From CAYYKK01 sp046351395 (GTDB taxonomy: Bacteria > Myxococcota_A > Polyangia > Polyangiales > Polyangiaceae), in assembly GCA_046351395.1 (NCBI GenBank), contig JAXLYP010000013.1:208102-272101 (forward strand): 64,000 bases of DNA. The letters run 5' to 3'. The stretch's first letter is position 1. Every line of letters begins with the position of its first letter. The position numbers and the translations under genes are program-made. Of the stretch, positions 11,402 to 20,319 are shown in pieces. Below the pieces are notes generated by a model. The model saw nothing but the letters and a program-made list of their open reading frames with translations. It ran no database searches and had not been told where the DNA came from.

Positions 11402-12043
11402 ATGGCTGATGGCGTCGAAGAGGTTCGTGGGAAGAAGCTGCTGATCCAGTTCGAGGGGAAGAAGTGCATCCACTCGCGGGCGTGCGTGCTCACGCGGCCG
11501 GACGTGTTCGTCCCGAACGTGGAGGGCGAGTGGATCCACCCGGACGCGGCGTCCGTGGAGGCCGTCACGGCGCTCGCGCACGCGTGCCCGTCGGGCGCGA
11601 TCCGCTACGAGCGGCTCGATGGCGGTGAGCCCGAGGCGGCGCCGATCGTGAACGTCGTTCGGGTGCGCGAGAACGGTCCGCTCGCGGTGCACGCCGAGCT
11701 CGAGATCGACGGCGCGCCCGCGGGATTCCGCGCGACGCTCTGTCGATGCGGGGCCTCGAAGCGCAAGCCCTACTGCGACGCGAGCCACGTCGCGGCGGGG
11801 TTCCGTGAGACGGGGGAGCCGCCGACCGAAGAGTCGACGCCGCTCGCCCAGCGCAACGGGCCGCTCCGCGTGACGCCGACCAAGGACGGGCCGCTGAAGG
11901 TCGAGGGCAACGTCGAGATCGTGAGCGGCACGGGCCGCACGATGAACCGCGCGACGAAGGCGTTCCTCTGTCGGTGCGGCCAGTCCGCGAAGAAGCCCTA
12001 CTGCGACGGGACGCACAAGAAGGTGGGCTTCACCTCCGATTGA
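11402..12043 (+). CDS. Three-domain CDGSH iron-sulfur protein
   Basis: 213 residues. The N-terminal third is a ferredoxin-like (4Fe-4S mono-cluster) domain with CIHSRACV and the distal Cys in AHACPSGAI. Two CDGSH domains follow: LCRCGASKRKPYCDASH near residue 117 and LCRCGQSAKKPYCDGTH near 195. Each keeps the three Cys and one His that bind a 2Fe-2S cluster. A redox or cluster-transfer role is likely. ATG at 11402 is used because the frame upstream would overlap the divergent lipoprotein start. Its last 14 bp overlap the convergent reductase gene. Confidence 0.9.
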   Translation: MADGVEEVRGKKLLIQFEGKKCIHSRACVLTRPDVFVPNVEGEWIHPDAASVEAVTALAHACPSGAIRYERLDGGEPEAAPIVNVVRVRENGPLAVHAELEIDGAPAGFRATLCRCGASKRKPYCDASHVAAGFRETGEPPTEESTPLAQRNGPLRVTPTKDGPLKVEGNVEIVSGTGRTMNRATKAFLCRCGQSAKKPYCDGTHKKVGFTSD

Positions 12044-13454
12044 CGCGCCTCCCGGCCGGCTCCTCGTCGAGCGGCTCGACGGGAACGGGGGCGATCGGCT
12101 CGCGCATCGTGACGAGCTCCTCGGCCGCCGTCGGGTGAATGCCGATCGTCCGGTCGAAGTCGCGCTTCGTCGCGCCGCACTTCAGCGCGACGGCGAAGCC
12201 TTGGATGATCTCGGGAGCGTCGGCGCCGATCATGTGCACGCCGACCACACGGCCGGTGCGCCGGTCGACGACGAGCTTCATGAGCGTCCGCTCCTTGCGC
12301 TCGCTCATCGTGAGCTTCAGCGGCAAGAACTTGGACTGGTAGATGTCCACCTCGCCAAGCTCGTCCCGGGCCTGCTCTTCGGTCAGGCCCACGGTCGCGA
12401 TCGGGGGGGCGGAGAACACGGCCGAGGGGACGTCCCGGTAGTCGGGCGCGGGGGCGTCGTCCGCGAAGAGCGAGCGCGCGAGCATCGCTCCCTCGGCGAG
12501 CGCGACGGGCGTGAGCTGGATGCGCGCGATCACGTCTCCCACGGCGTAGATCGACGGCACGCTGGTGCGGAACGCGCCGTCGACGATCACCGCGCCGATC
12601 GGATCCGTCTCGACGCCGACGGCGGCGAGGCCGAGGTGCGCGGTGCGCGGTACGCGGCCGATCGCGGCGAGCACCGCGTCCACCTCCAGCTCGGCGCCGC
12701 TCGCGAACGTCACGCGTCGAGCGCCGTCCGCCGTCTTCTGGATCGAGGTGACGGTCTCGCGGAAGCGGAGGTCGATCCCTCGGCCCCGCATCGCGTCGGC
12801 GAGGTGATCGCGAACGGCGCGATCGAAGCCGCGGAGGAACAGGGGCCCCCGGTGCGCGAGCGTCACGTGGGAGCCGAAGCCCTCGAAGATGCCCGCGAAC
12901 TCGACGGCGATGTACCCCCCGCCGAGGACGAGGACGCGCTCGGGGCGGCGCTCCAGGTAGAACATGTCGTCCGAGAGCTGCACGTGTTCGCTGCCCGGAA
13001 ACAGCGGGCGCGCGGGCTCGCCGCCGACCGCGATCAGGATCGATTGGGCGCGGATGACCTCCTCCCCCGCGGACGACGTCAAGGCGACCTCGTGGGGGCC
13101 GCGGATCGTGGCGCGGGCGCGGAACACGCGCACGCCGCGATCCACGAGCAGCTTCTCGTAGATGCCGTTCAGCCTTTGGATCTCTCGGTTCTTGTTCGCG
13201 ATGAGCGCGGACCAGTCGTGCGTCGGCCGATCCATGCGCCAGCCGAACCCCGATGCGTCCCGCCACTCGTCGATGAAGTGCGCGCCCGAGACGAGCAGCT
13301 TCTTCGGGACGCAGCCCACGTTCACGCACGTCCCGCCGAACGCGCCGCTCTCGGCCACGCCCACGCGCGCCCCGAGCTGCGCCGCCACGCGGCTCGCGCG
13401 CACGCCCGCGGAGCCCGCCCCGATCACGAAGAGATCGAAATCCACCGGCGCCAC
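12030..13454 (-). CDS. gor: Glutathione-reductase-like flavoprotein
   Basis: 474 residues of the class I pyridine nucleotide-disulfide oxidoreductase family. It has the FAD-binding FVIGAGSAGVRASR, the redox-active disulfide CVNVGC followed by VPKK (about residue 43), the NAD(P)-binding VLGGGYIAVEFAG, the second FAD contact IYAVGD and the C-terminal HPTAAEE with the active-site His. The CVNVGCVPKK form and length fit glutathione-disulfide reductase, though trypanothione- or bacillithiol-type relatives share these motifs. The overlap with a CDGSH iron-sulfur gene hints at a redox neighbourhood, but the genes are convergent. Confidence 0.85.
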   Translation of the reverse strand: MAPVDFDLFVIGAGSAGVRASRVAAQLGARVGVAESGAFGGTCVNVGCVPKKLLVSGAHFIDEWRDASGFGWRMDRPTHDWSALIANKNREIQRLNGIYEKLLVDRGVRVFRARATIRGPHEVALTSSAGEEVIRAQSILIAVGGEPARPLFPGSEHVQLSDDMFYLERRPERVLVLGGGYIAVEFAGIFEGFGSHVTLAHRGPLFLRGFDRAVRDHLADAMRGRGIDLRFRETVTSIQKTADGARRVTFASGAELEVDAVLAAIGRVPRTAHLGLAAVGVETDPIGAVIVDGAFRTSVPSIYAVGDVIARIQLTPVALAEGAMLARSLFADDAPAPDYRDVPSAVFSAPPIATVGLTEEQARDELGEVDIYQSKFLPLKLTMSERKERTLMKLVVDRRTGRVVGVHMIGADAPEIIQGFAVALKCGATKRDFDRTIGIHPTAAEELVTMREPIAPVPVEPLDEEPAGRRVNRR

Positions 13455-13494
13455 TCTACTTCAGGTCGGCCGGAGCCCGGCCCTCGCCGAGCTG

Positions 13495-14052
13495 CTACTT
13501 CGCGGCGAGCGTGTCGCAGATCCCGAAGTCTTGTTCGACCTCGGCGACGGTCGGCCGGCCGCTCATCCCGGAGGTCGCACAGACATATCGTTTGCCGCCG
13601 ATCTCTTTGGAGACGAACCCGTAGTACCCGGTCGTTCCGTTCTTCTCGAATTGGAGGATCGCGCGGTCGGCCGCCTCTTTCTCCCACTTCTTGAACGGGA
13701 AGAGTGCCTTGTCGCCCTCGCGCTTCTCCTTCTGGAGCGCGAACGTGTTCTGCGCCCCGTTGCTGATGTCTTCGACGGCGACACCGTGCCCGTTCGGGAG
13801 ATCGACGCGGATCATCTTGAAGTCGTCGTTCGGCGTCTTGTAGCCGACGTTCGCGCCCTTCTCGGCCTTCAGCTTGAGCGGGATGGGCGCGAGATCGACG
13901 TCGACGAGCTCCGCTGGCTTGGGCGCTGCGCTTGCCGTCGCGCTGGAGGGCGTCGCGCTCGGTGCCTTGTTTCCTCCTCCGCTGTCGCCACACCCGGCGA
14001 GCACCGCGAAGACCACGACCCACGAGAGACCGCTGCTGTTGAGAGCTTTCAT
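13495..14052 (-). CDS. Lipoprotein of unknown function
   Basis: 185 residues with a lipoprotein signal (VVVFAVLAGCGD) and an Ala/Ser/Pro linker, then a charged domain (GVAVEDISNGAQNTFALQ, GKRYVCATSGMSG). The start is the ATG at 14052; the frame is open upstream but that part is Arg-rich and looks non-coding. It lies 40 bp upstream of the reductase gene on the same strand. No family recognised. Confidence 0.75.
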   Translation of the reverse strand: MKALNSSGLSWVVVFAVLAGCGDSGGGNKAPSATPSSATASAAPKPAELVDVDLAPIPLKLKAEKGANVGYKTPNDDFKMIRVDLPNGHGVAVEDISNGAQNTFALQKEKREGDKALFPFKKWEKEAADRAILQFEKNGTTGYYGFVSKEIGGKRYVCATSGMSGRPTVAEVEQDFGICDTLAAK

Positions 14053-14568
14053 CGTTTCCTGGGCGCCTTCTCTAACCCACGCTCGCCGCTCCACCAGCGC
14101 AAGAACGCGCCAGCTCACACACGAAACGCGCCAGAACGAGGGCCGTTCGCCGGACCGGAGCGGGCGCGATCGACGTCGCACTCGGCGTGCGCACCGACCC
14201 CCGAACGCGGCGCTGCACGACCGTCGACGCGGTCCTGGCGCACCCGCTGAAGCGTAAGTGCGTGAGGCGCGGAGCCGTTCAGCACCGACATGGAGCGACG
14301 CCTCTCGGGAAGCACGCAAAGCGATCTCTCTTCGCTACGGGATCCCCGAGCGCGCGGCCACACGGGCCCGCGACTCGCCCGGATCGAGCGGATCGCGCGC
14401 GAGTACCTGAGGGAGGGCTGCCGCCGCGTGCGCGGACGATCCGAGAGACGTCGCCTCGGCGACGCCGACGCTGGCGCGCCTCGGGCGCTCGTCGCGTGGA
14501 GCTTCGCGGCCGTCCCTGCGTAGGCCGGGAGCGCGCGCCACGGTCAAGCCCCGTGGTATGGGTGCGTC
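14053..14568. other. 516-bp region without a convincing gene
   Basis: Between a minus-strand lipoprotein and the plus-strand methyltransferase. It is Arg-codon-rich in all open frames and has no clear ribosome site or protein similarity. It should hold two divergent promoters. I saw no tRNA or long hairpin. Confidence 0.6.
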
Positions 14569-15177
14569 GTGCCGGATGCCCCCGACACCGCCGCCGTCCG
14601 CGCGCGGATCCTCGCGTACCACCGCGAGGAGCTCGACCTGCCGGACGCGGAGCTCGATCGCCTGCTCGGCCTCGCGGGTGCGTTCGAGCCTCGCGATCCG
14701 GACGATCCCGTGCCGCCGCACGTCGCGACGCCGTTCCCGATCTGCCGTGGACTCTTCCACGCGCTGTCGCCCTCGGAGCGCGACGTGGTCGTCGATCTCG
14801 GGAGCGGGACGGGGCGGGTCGTCGTCTACGGAGGCCTCGTGAGCCCCGCAGAGATCGTGGGGGTCGAGCTCGTGGAGGCGCGCGCGCGCGCGGCCGCGGA
14901 CGCGGCGGTGAGGCTCGGGCTCGCTCGAGCGACCTCTGTCGCCGGGGACGCGCTCGACCCGGCGTTCGCCGGCCTGTTCGCGCGCGCCACCGTGTTCTAC
15001 GCGTTCCGGCCGTTCCCCGACGACGTCGAGCGGCGCGTCTTCGACGCGATCGAGACCGAGGGCTAGAGACGGCGCGTCACCGTGGCGACCCACCGGATCC
15101 GCGCGGGGCGCCTGGACCCTTCGGTGTTCGAATGCGCTTCGAGCGGCGCGCTCGCGATCTGGAGGTCGCGGCCGTGA
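14569..15177 (+). pseudogene. SAM-dependent methyltransferase interrupted by in-frame TAG
   Basis: A class I methyltransferase-like protein. The first 165 residues contain motif I VVDLGSGTGRVVVYGG (about 84-99) and the acidic end of strand 2 in IVGVELVEARA. At 15064-15066 an in-frame TAG stops translation, but the same frame continues with plausible C-terminal sequence (VTVATHRIRAG, SSGALAIWRSR) to TGA at 15175-15177. Without the TAG the protein would be 202 residues, a normal size for a small methyltransferase. The GTG start at 14569 is the only one consistent with the frame. Either a nonsense mutation, a base error, or stop readthrough. Confidence 0.7.
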
Positions 15178-15236
15178 GCCCGGGCGCGCAACTCGATCTT
15201 GTGCGCTCCGTCGAGTTGCGCTCTTGATGGGGCGCG

Positions 15237-15569
15237 ATGTTCTTCGCGACGCTCGTGTACGAGCTCGACCCCCTCACCCCACCACCCCTCCGGAAGCTCC
15301 TCCGCGCGGAGCTCGTGGGCCGGCGCTGGAACGACCGGTTCGACGGTCACCTGATGCCCGACTGCACGCTCTGGATCCGGCGCGAAGCCGCGCCCGGCGA
15401 GCACGTCGATCACCTCAAAGAGAAGTGCGTGCGCGAGCTCTACGACGCGGTCCAGGCGGTGTCCGCGAAGCAGCCGATCAAGCTGATCCGGGCCTGGGTC
15501 CAGATTTCCGGCGCGGGGACCTGGGGGCTCGTCCTGCCGACCGATCCGTCCGGGTCTCCGTACCGTTGA
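15237..15569 (+). CDS. Small conserved-looking protein, function unknown
   Basis: 110 residues, no signal peptide or membrane segment. It begins FFATLVYELDPLTPPPL and ends near SGAGTWGLVLPTD. A weak purine run (GGGGCG) precedes ATG at 15237. Codon use is typical of the genome, so it is probably real, but I recognise no family. Confidence 0.65.
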   Translation: MFFATLVYELDPLTPPPLRKLLRAELVGRRWNDRFDGHLMPDCTLWIRREAAPGEHVDHLKEKCVRELYDAVQAVSAKQPIKLIRAWVQISGAGTWGLVLPTDPSGSPYR

Positions 15570-15601
15570 CGGGGCCGCCGCTCGCTGAGATAGAGCGCCC
15601 C

Positions 15602-15844
15602 ATGCGAAAACTCGTCGGGAGCGCCGTCGCGCTCGTCCTCGTCGCAACGATGGTCGCGGCCTGCGGTGGCTACACCCAAGAGGAGGCGGAGGCGCGCTGC
15701 ACCCAGGAGGCGGCCGCGCACGCGGGCGGCGCGTGCTTCGACGGATCGACGACGCAGTCCTGCGTCGACGCGCACATGGAGTGCGGCGACGAGGCCGTCG
15801 AGGACGGCGCGTGCCCCCTCAAGTACAGCTGCCCCACCGACTGA
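15602..15844 (+). CDS. Small Cys-rich lipoprotein
   Basis: 80 residues with a lipoprotein signal (LVATMVAACGG). The mature part has six more Cys (ARCTQE, GACFDG, QSCVDA, MECGDE, GACPLK, KYSCPT), which may form three disulfides. The ATG at 15602 starts directly at the signal peptide. It lies 18 bp before the VanW gene on the same strand. Function unknown. Confidence 0.75.
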   Translation: MRKLVGSAVALVLVATMVAACGGYTQEEAEARCTQEAAAHAGGACFDGSTTQSCVDAHMECGDEAVEDGACPLKYSCPTD

Positions 15845-15862
15845 CGCTTCGCGGAGACGTTC

Positions 15863-17962
15863 GTGGCAGCACCTCGCGGCGTTCTTCCAGAAGAGACCGA
15901 TGGCGCGCGCGGCACCGACGCCGTGTTCGCGGGGCGGCGCGCGCCGACGGGGCTGCTCGGTCGACTGGTTCGCCTCGAGAAGGTCCTCATCGCGATCTCG
16001 CTCGTCCTGCTCCTCGCCGGCGTCGGCATGTTCGTCGCGGAGAGCTCGGCGGACGCGGCGCACGTCGAGTCCGGGATCGCGCTCGACGGCGTGGACGTCT
16101 CCGGGCTCGACGCGGACGGCCTGCGCGCGGCGCTCGACGCGCTCGAGTCGAAGCTCTCGCACCGCCCGCTGCGCCTCGCCCACGCCGGGCGCGAGGTGGT
16201 GTTCGACCCATCCACGGCGGCGTTCGCGATCGATCGGGAGGCGACGGTCCAGGCCGTCCTCGCGGCGGGCCGCGACCGCTCTTTCCTCGCTCGCCTCCGG
16301 AGTCTCGTCGGGCGCCGGACGAACGTCCCCATCGTGGTGTCGCTGGACGCCGAGGCGCTCCGCGCCCAGATGACGGCGTGGGAGGCCGCGCTCGTCGCGG
16401 ACGCGCCGTCGCTCGGCGCCGTGCGCTTCGAAGGGGCGACCCCCGTCGCCGTCCCTCCGAAGGCGGGGTCGCGCGTCACCCGCGACGCGCTCGAGGCCGC
16501 GATTCGCGCCCGGCTCGAGGCCTCGAGCGACGCTCCGATCGACGTGCCCGTCGAGAGCTTCACGCCCACGCTCGGCGCCTCGGACGTGAAGGCCGCGGTC
16601 GATCGCGCGGCGGAGCTCACGCGCGGCCCCATCACGCTGGTGCGCGAGCCCACGGCGCAAGAGATCGCGGACGCGGACGCCGCGGAGGCGCGCCGACAGA
16701 AGCAGATCGACGAGCAGAAGGCGCTCGCGCCGAAGCTCAAGAAGCGAAAGAAGAAGGGAGAGCCCGCCGCCCCGCCGCCGAAGCCGCCCCCGCCCGTCCC
16801 GCGGCCCGAGACGATCTCGCTCACGTTCACGCCGAGCGATCTCGCCGCCGCGATCCGCACGCGAACGACGGACGACGGAAAGGCGATCGAGGTCTCGATC
16901 GACCCGGCGGACGTCGCGCGCAAGCTCGAGTCCATCGCGGACAAGCTCGCGGACTCCGCGCGCGACGCGCGGTTCGAGATCGACGCCGAGGATCACGTCA
17001 CCATCGTGCCGAGCCGGACGGGGACGCGCGTCGATCCCGAGAAGGTCATCCCCGCGCTCCTCGCCGCCGCGAAGACCGCGGATCGCAAGGGCGAGCTGCC
17101 GGTGGATCGCGGCGTCGAGCCCGCGCTCACCACGGAGGCCGCCGAGGCGCTCCACATCGACGGGCTCGTCACCAAGTTCACGACGCGCCACCCGTGCTGC
17201 CAGCCCCGCGTCGTCAACATCCACCGCATCGCCGACATGATGGACGGCGTCCTCGTGAAGCCGGGCGAGACGTTCAGCGTCAACAAGTGGGTCGGCCCCC
17301 GGACCACGGAGCGGGGCTTCGTGCTCGCGCCCAGCATCGGGGACGGCGAGATGGTCGACACGGTGGGCGGCGGCATCAGCCAGTTCGCGACGACGCTCTT
17401 CAATTGCCTCTTCGACGCGGGCTACGCGATCAAAGAGCGCAAAGCGCACAGCTACTGGTTCCCCCGCTACCCGATGGGCATCGAGGCGACCCTCTCGGAT
17501 CCGTACCCGGACCTCGCGTTCTACAACGACAGCGAGGCGGGGATCCTCATCAAGGCGAAGTACGACAAGACGAGCATCACGGTCCGACTCTACGGGAACA
17601 ACGGCGGACGGAAGGTGGAGCGCCACGTCTCCGCGCCGTTCGACCTCACGCAGCCCAAGATCGAGTACGAGGCGAACGATGCGATGGAGCCGGACGAGGA
17701 GAAGGTGATCGACAAGGGCACGAACGGCTGGAGCGTCTGGGCGAGCCGCACGATCACGTTCCCTGGAGGGGAGCGTCGCGAGGAGAAGCGCAAGGTCACG
17801 TACAACCCGCGCACCCGCGTGGTCCGCGTCCACTCCTGCAACATCCCGAAGGACGAGGACGGGTACACCGGCAAGCCCTGCCCGAAGCCGAAGGACGACG
17901 ACGGCGACTCCGGCTCGAGCGGCACCGGGTTCGATCCCCAAACGAGCGACCCGACGCTCTGA
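15863..17962 (+). CDS. VanW-family envelope protein with peptidoglycan-binding-like domains
   Basis: 699 residues. An N-terminal cytoplasmic stretch and one membrane helix (VLIAISLVLLLAGVGMFV, about 50-67) anchor a long exported part. Two YoaR/PG_binding_4-like domains (HVESGIALDGVDVSGL near residue 75, and 300-440) are split by a Lys/Pro-rich insert (KKRKKKGEP). VanW follows at about 430-580, with NIHRIADMMDGVLVKPGETF, VDTVGGGISQFATTLFN and the HSYWFPRYP segment, then a G5-like beta domain. VanW proteins are linked to peptidoglycan but their reaction is not established. GTG at 15863 has GGAG upstream. Followed 12 bp later by a histidine kinase. Confidence 0.88.
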   Translation: MAAPRGVLPEETDGARGTDAVFAGRRAPTGLLGRLVRLEKVLIAISLVLLLAGVGMFVAESSADAAHVESGIALDGVDVSGLDADGLRAALDALESKLSHRPLRLAHAGREVVFDPSTAAFAIDREATVQAVLAAGRDRSFLARLRSLVGRRTNVPIVVSLDAEALRAQMTAWEAALVADAPSLGAVRFEGATPVAVPPKAGSRVTRDALEAAIRARLEASSDAPIDVPVESFTPTLGASDVKAAVDRAAELTRGPITLVREPTAQEIADADAAEARRQKQIDEQKALAPKLKKRKKKGEPAAPPPKPPPPVPRPETISLTFTPSDLAAAIRTRTTDDGKAIEVSIDPADVARKLESIADKLADSARDARFEIDAEDHVTIVPSRTGTRVDPEKVIPALLAAAKTADRKGELPVDRGVEPALTTEAAEALHIDGLVTKFTTRHPCCQPRVVNIHRIADMMDGVLVKPGETFSVNKWVGPRTTERGFVLAPSIGDGEMVDTVGGGISQFATTLFNCLFDAGYAIKERKAHSYWFPRYPMGIEATLSDPYPDLAFYNDSEAGILIKAKYDKTSITVRLYGNNGGRKVERHVSAPFDLTQPKIEYEANDAMEPDEEKVIDKGTNGWSVWASRTITFPGGERREEKRKVTYNPRTRVVRVHSCNIPKDEDGYTGKPCPKPKDDDGDSGSSGTGFDPQTSDPTL

Positions 17963-17974
17963 CCTGAGGCACGC

Positions 17975-20203
17975 GTGAGCCTCCGGTCTCCCGAGCGGTT
18001 GTTCGTCCGAGGCCCGCTGCGCGCGGAGCTCCTCGCGATCGCGTGGGAGGGGTTCTCGGCGGTGCTCTTCGGGTCGACCGTGCTCCCGGAGGTCGGCTCC
18101 TCGCCGTGGCCTTCGATCGCGTTCGCCGGATCGCTCCTGCTCTCCGCCGTCCTCCTGCCGACGCTCCTGAAGCTCGGCCGGCGCGGGCTCGTGATCGCGG
18201 GGGCGATGCGCGTCGTCGCGTGGCCGCTCTCGCTCCTCACGCTCACCGACGACGCCCGCGTCCTGGTCGCGACGGCGGCGTTCGGCGCGATGGCGTGGGC
18301 GCTCCGCCGCGCGATCTACCGGCGCGAGCTCTGGCGCTTCGATCCGGTGAAGGACGGCGCGAGCGGGGGGCTCGTGCGCGCGCGCCTCGCCGAGAGCGCG
18401 ATGGTGACGGGGATCATCGGCGGGCACGTGCTCGTCCTCTTCAGCGTCGCGTTCCTCCACGCGGACTCGAAGATGCTCTTCCAGGGCTGGTGGACGTTCG
18501 TCCCCACGATCGGGATCGGCGCGACGGCCGTGTTCACGATCGTCGTGCGCCTCCTCTCGCGCCCCCTCATCGACGCGCTCGCGGGCGGCCCGGGGGGCGA
18601 TCCGGCGCGCATGCGCGAGGCGATCGCCGCCGCGCACAAACTCCCGCTCCGCCTCTCGCTCTTGAACTTCGGAATCTGGGTCGCGTGCACGACCGTGGGC
18701 GTCTTCTACTTCCGCACGAGCCCGGATCGGTTCGAGGTCCTCGACGCGATCATGCAGATCGCCTACGCGGCGCTCTTCTCCTGGGGCGTCTCGTTCTCCC
18801 AGCGAGGGTGGGACCGAGAGACCCTCGAGCCCGTGGAGCGCCTCCTCTCCTCGTGGCTGCCAGCGGGGGCGCGGGCTCCCGCGGCGGAGCCGGAGCGCGC
18901 GCTGCCCCTCCGATCGCGCATGTTCCGCGACTTCGGCGGGCCGCTCGTGTTCACGGCCGCGCTCTCGCTGCTCTCCTCGATCGGCCTCTACCGGACGATC
19001 AACCGCGCGGTCAGCGTGCGCGAGGATCTCAACGCGATCCTCGCGCTCTCGGCGGCGTTCGTCCTCCTCGTGATCGCGGTCGGCGCGGTGATCCTCCGCG
19101 TCGCGCGGAACCTCTCGCGACCCCTCTCCATCGTCGCGGGGACCGCCGAGACGGTGGCCGCGGGCCGGCTCGAGGCGCGGGTCGACGAGGTGGTCGGCCC
19201 GGAGGAGGTGGTCGGGCTCGCCCGGAGCGTGGAGCGCATGCGCGAGACGCTGGCGCGGACCATCGCCGAGCTCGAGCACGAGCGGGCGACGCTCGAGGCG
19301 AACGTGAAGACGCGCACCGCCGAGCTCACGCGCGCGCTCGAGGAGCTCCGGGACGCGCAGGCGGCGCTCGTCCAGGGCGAGCGCCTCGCCTCGATCGGCG
19401 AGCTCGTCGCCGGCGTCGCGCACGAGATCTACAACCCGCTCAACGCCGTCGCGGGCTCCACCGAGCCGCTCGAGCGCGTCGCCGCGGACGTGCGCGCGAT
19501 GCTCGACGCGTACCGGAGCGCGGAGGCCGCGCTCCCGAAGGATCACCGGGAACGCATCGAGAAGCTCAGGCGGGAGCTCGACATCGACGCGTCCCTCGAC
19601 GACCTCGTCGGCATCTCGAGCCTCGTGAAGCGCGCGACGAATCGGACCGTGCGGATCGTCCAGAACCTCAAGAACTTCTCGCGTCGACCGGTGGAGGCGC
19701 AGCCCGCGGATCTCCACGCCGCGCTCGACGAGACGCTCCTCCTGCTCGGCTCGCGCATCCGCCAGTCGTGCATCCAAGTAACGACGGATTTCGCGCGGGA
19801 CACGCTGCCCGAGGTCACGTGCCGGGTCGGCGAGATCAACCAGGTGTTCATGAACCTCCTCATGAACTCGATCCAGGCGCTCGAGTCCGTCCCCGAGGAG
19901 GAGCGCGGCCGGGGGAGCGACGCGGACGCGTCGCTCCGCCAAATCCGCATCGAGACGCGCGCGGAGAGGACCGCGGACAAGGCGTCGGCGGTCATCTCGT
20001 TCGCGGACAACGGGCCGGGCGTCCCCGAGGAGATCGAGTCGAAGATCTTCACGCCGTTCTTCACGACGAAGCCAGCCGGCCAGGGTACCGGGCTCGGGCT
20101 CTCGATCTCGAGCGACATCATCCGCAAGCACGGCGGCACACTCACGCTCGAACGCGCGAAAGGTGCGCAGGGTGCGCGCCTCGTGGTCCGGCTCCCCCTC
20201 TGA
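17975..20203 (+). CDS. Membrane histidine kinase, orphan
   Basis: 742 residues. The N-terminal half has about seven hydrophobic segments, then a HAMP-like linker and coiled coil (about 380-460), HisKA with phospho-acceptor in GVAHEIYNPLNAV (His near 482), and HATPase_c with an N-box in FMNLLMNSIQAL, G1 DNGPGVP and G2 GTGLGLSI. A Tyr replaces the usual Arg after HEI. No response regulator gene is in the window. Its start is 12 bp after the VanW stop, so both are likely one operon and the sensor may respond to the envelope. Confidence 0.92.
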   Translation: MSLRSPERLFVRGPLRAELLAIAWEGFSAVLFGSTVLPEVGSSPWPSIAFAGSLLLSAVLLPTLLKLGRRGLVIAGAMRVVAWPLSLLTLTDDARVLVATAAFGAMAWALRRAIYRRELWRFDPVKDGASGGLVRARLAESAMVTGIIGGHVLVLFSVAFLHADSKMLFQGWWTFVPTIGIGATAVFTIVVRLLSRPLIDALAGGPGGDPARMREAIAAAHKLPLRLSLLNFGIWVACTTVGVFYFRTSPDRFEVLDAIMQIAYAALFSWGVSFSQRGWDRETLEPVERLLSSWLPAGARAPAAEPERALPLRSRMFRDFGGPLVFTAALSLLSSIGLYRTINRAVSVREDLNAILALSAAFVLLVIAVGAVILRVARNLSRPLSIVAGTAETVAAGRLEARVDEVVGPEEVVGLARSVERMRETLARTIAELEHERATLEANVKTRTAELTRALEELRDAQAALVQGERLASIGELVAGVAHEIYNPLNAVAGSTEPLERVAADVRAMLDAYRSAEAALPKDHRERIEKLRRELDIDASLDDLVGISSLVKRATNRTVRIVQNLKNFSRRPVEAQPADLHAALDETLLLLGSRIRQSCIQVTTDFARDTLPEVTCRVGEINQVFMNLLMNSIQALESVPEEERGRGSDADASLRQIRIETRAERTADKASAVISFADNGPGVPEEIESKIFTPFFTTKPAGQGTGLGLSISSDIIRKHGGTLTLERAKGAQGARLVVRLPL

Positions 20204-20319
20204 CGTGTAGGTGGCCGAAAGGGCTGGCTTCCGTCGCGGGATGCTCTGTTACATTCGTCGCTCCAGCCGTCCGTTTCGCGCGAGCCGTTCGCGCGAGTGA
20301 TCGGGAGATCAGAATAGAT

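Noticed and set aside
14053..14568. tRNA or small RNA in the gap
   Set aside because: No cloverleaf arms or T-loop signature seen; only short GC-rich hairpins, which are frequent by chance here.
15440..20131. Very long open frame on the minus strand opposite the VanW and histidine kinase genes
   Set aside because: Arg/Glu/Asp-rich with no domain; it mirrors codon use of the real plus-strand genes, as expected in very GC-rich DNA.
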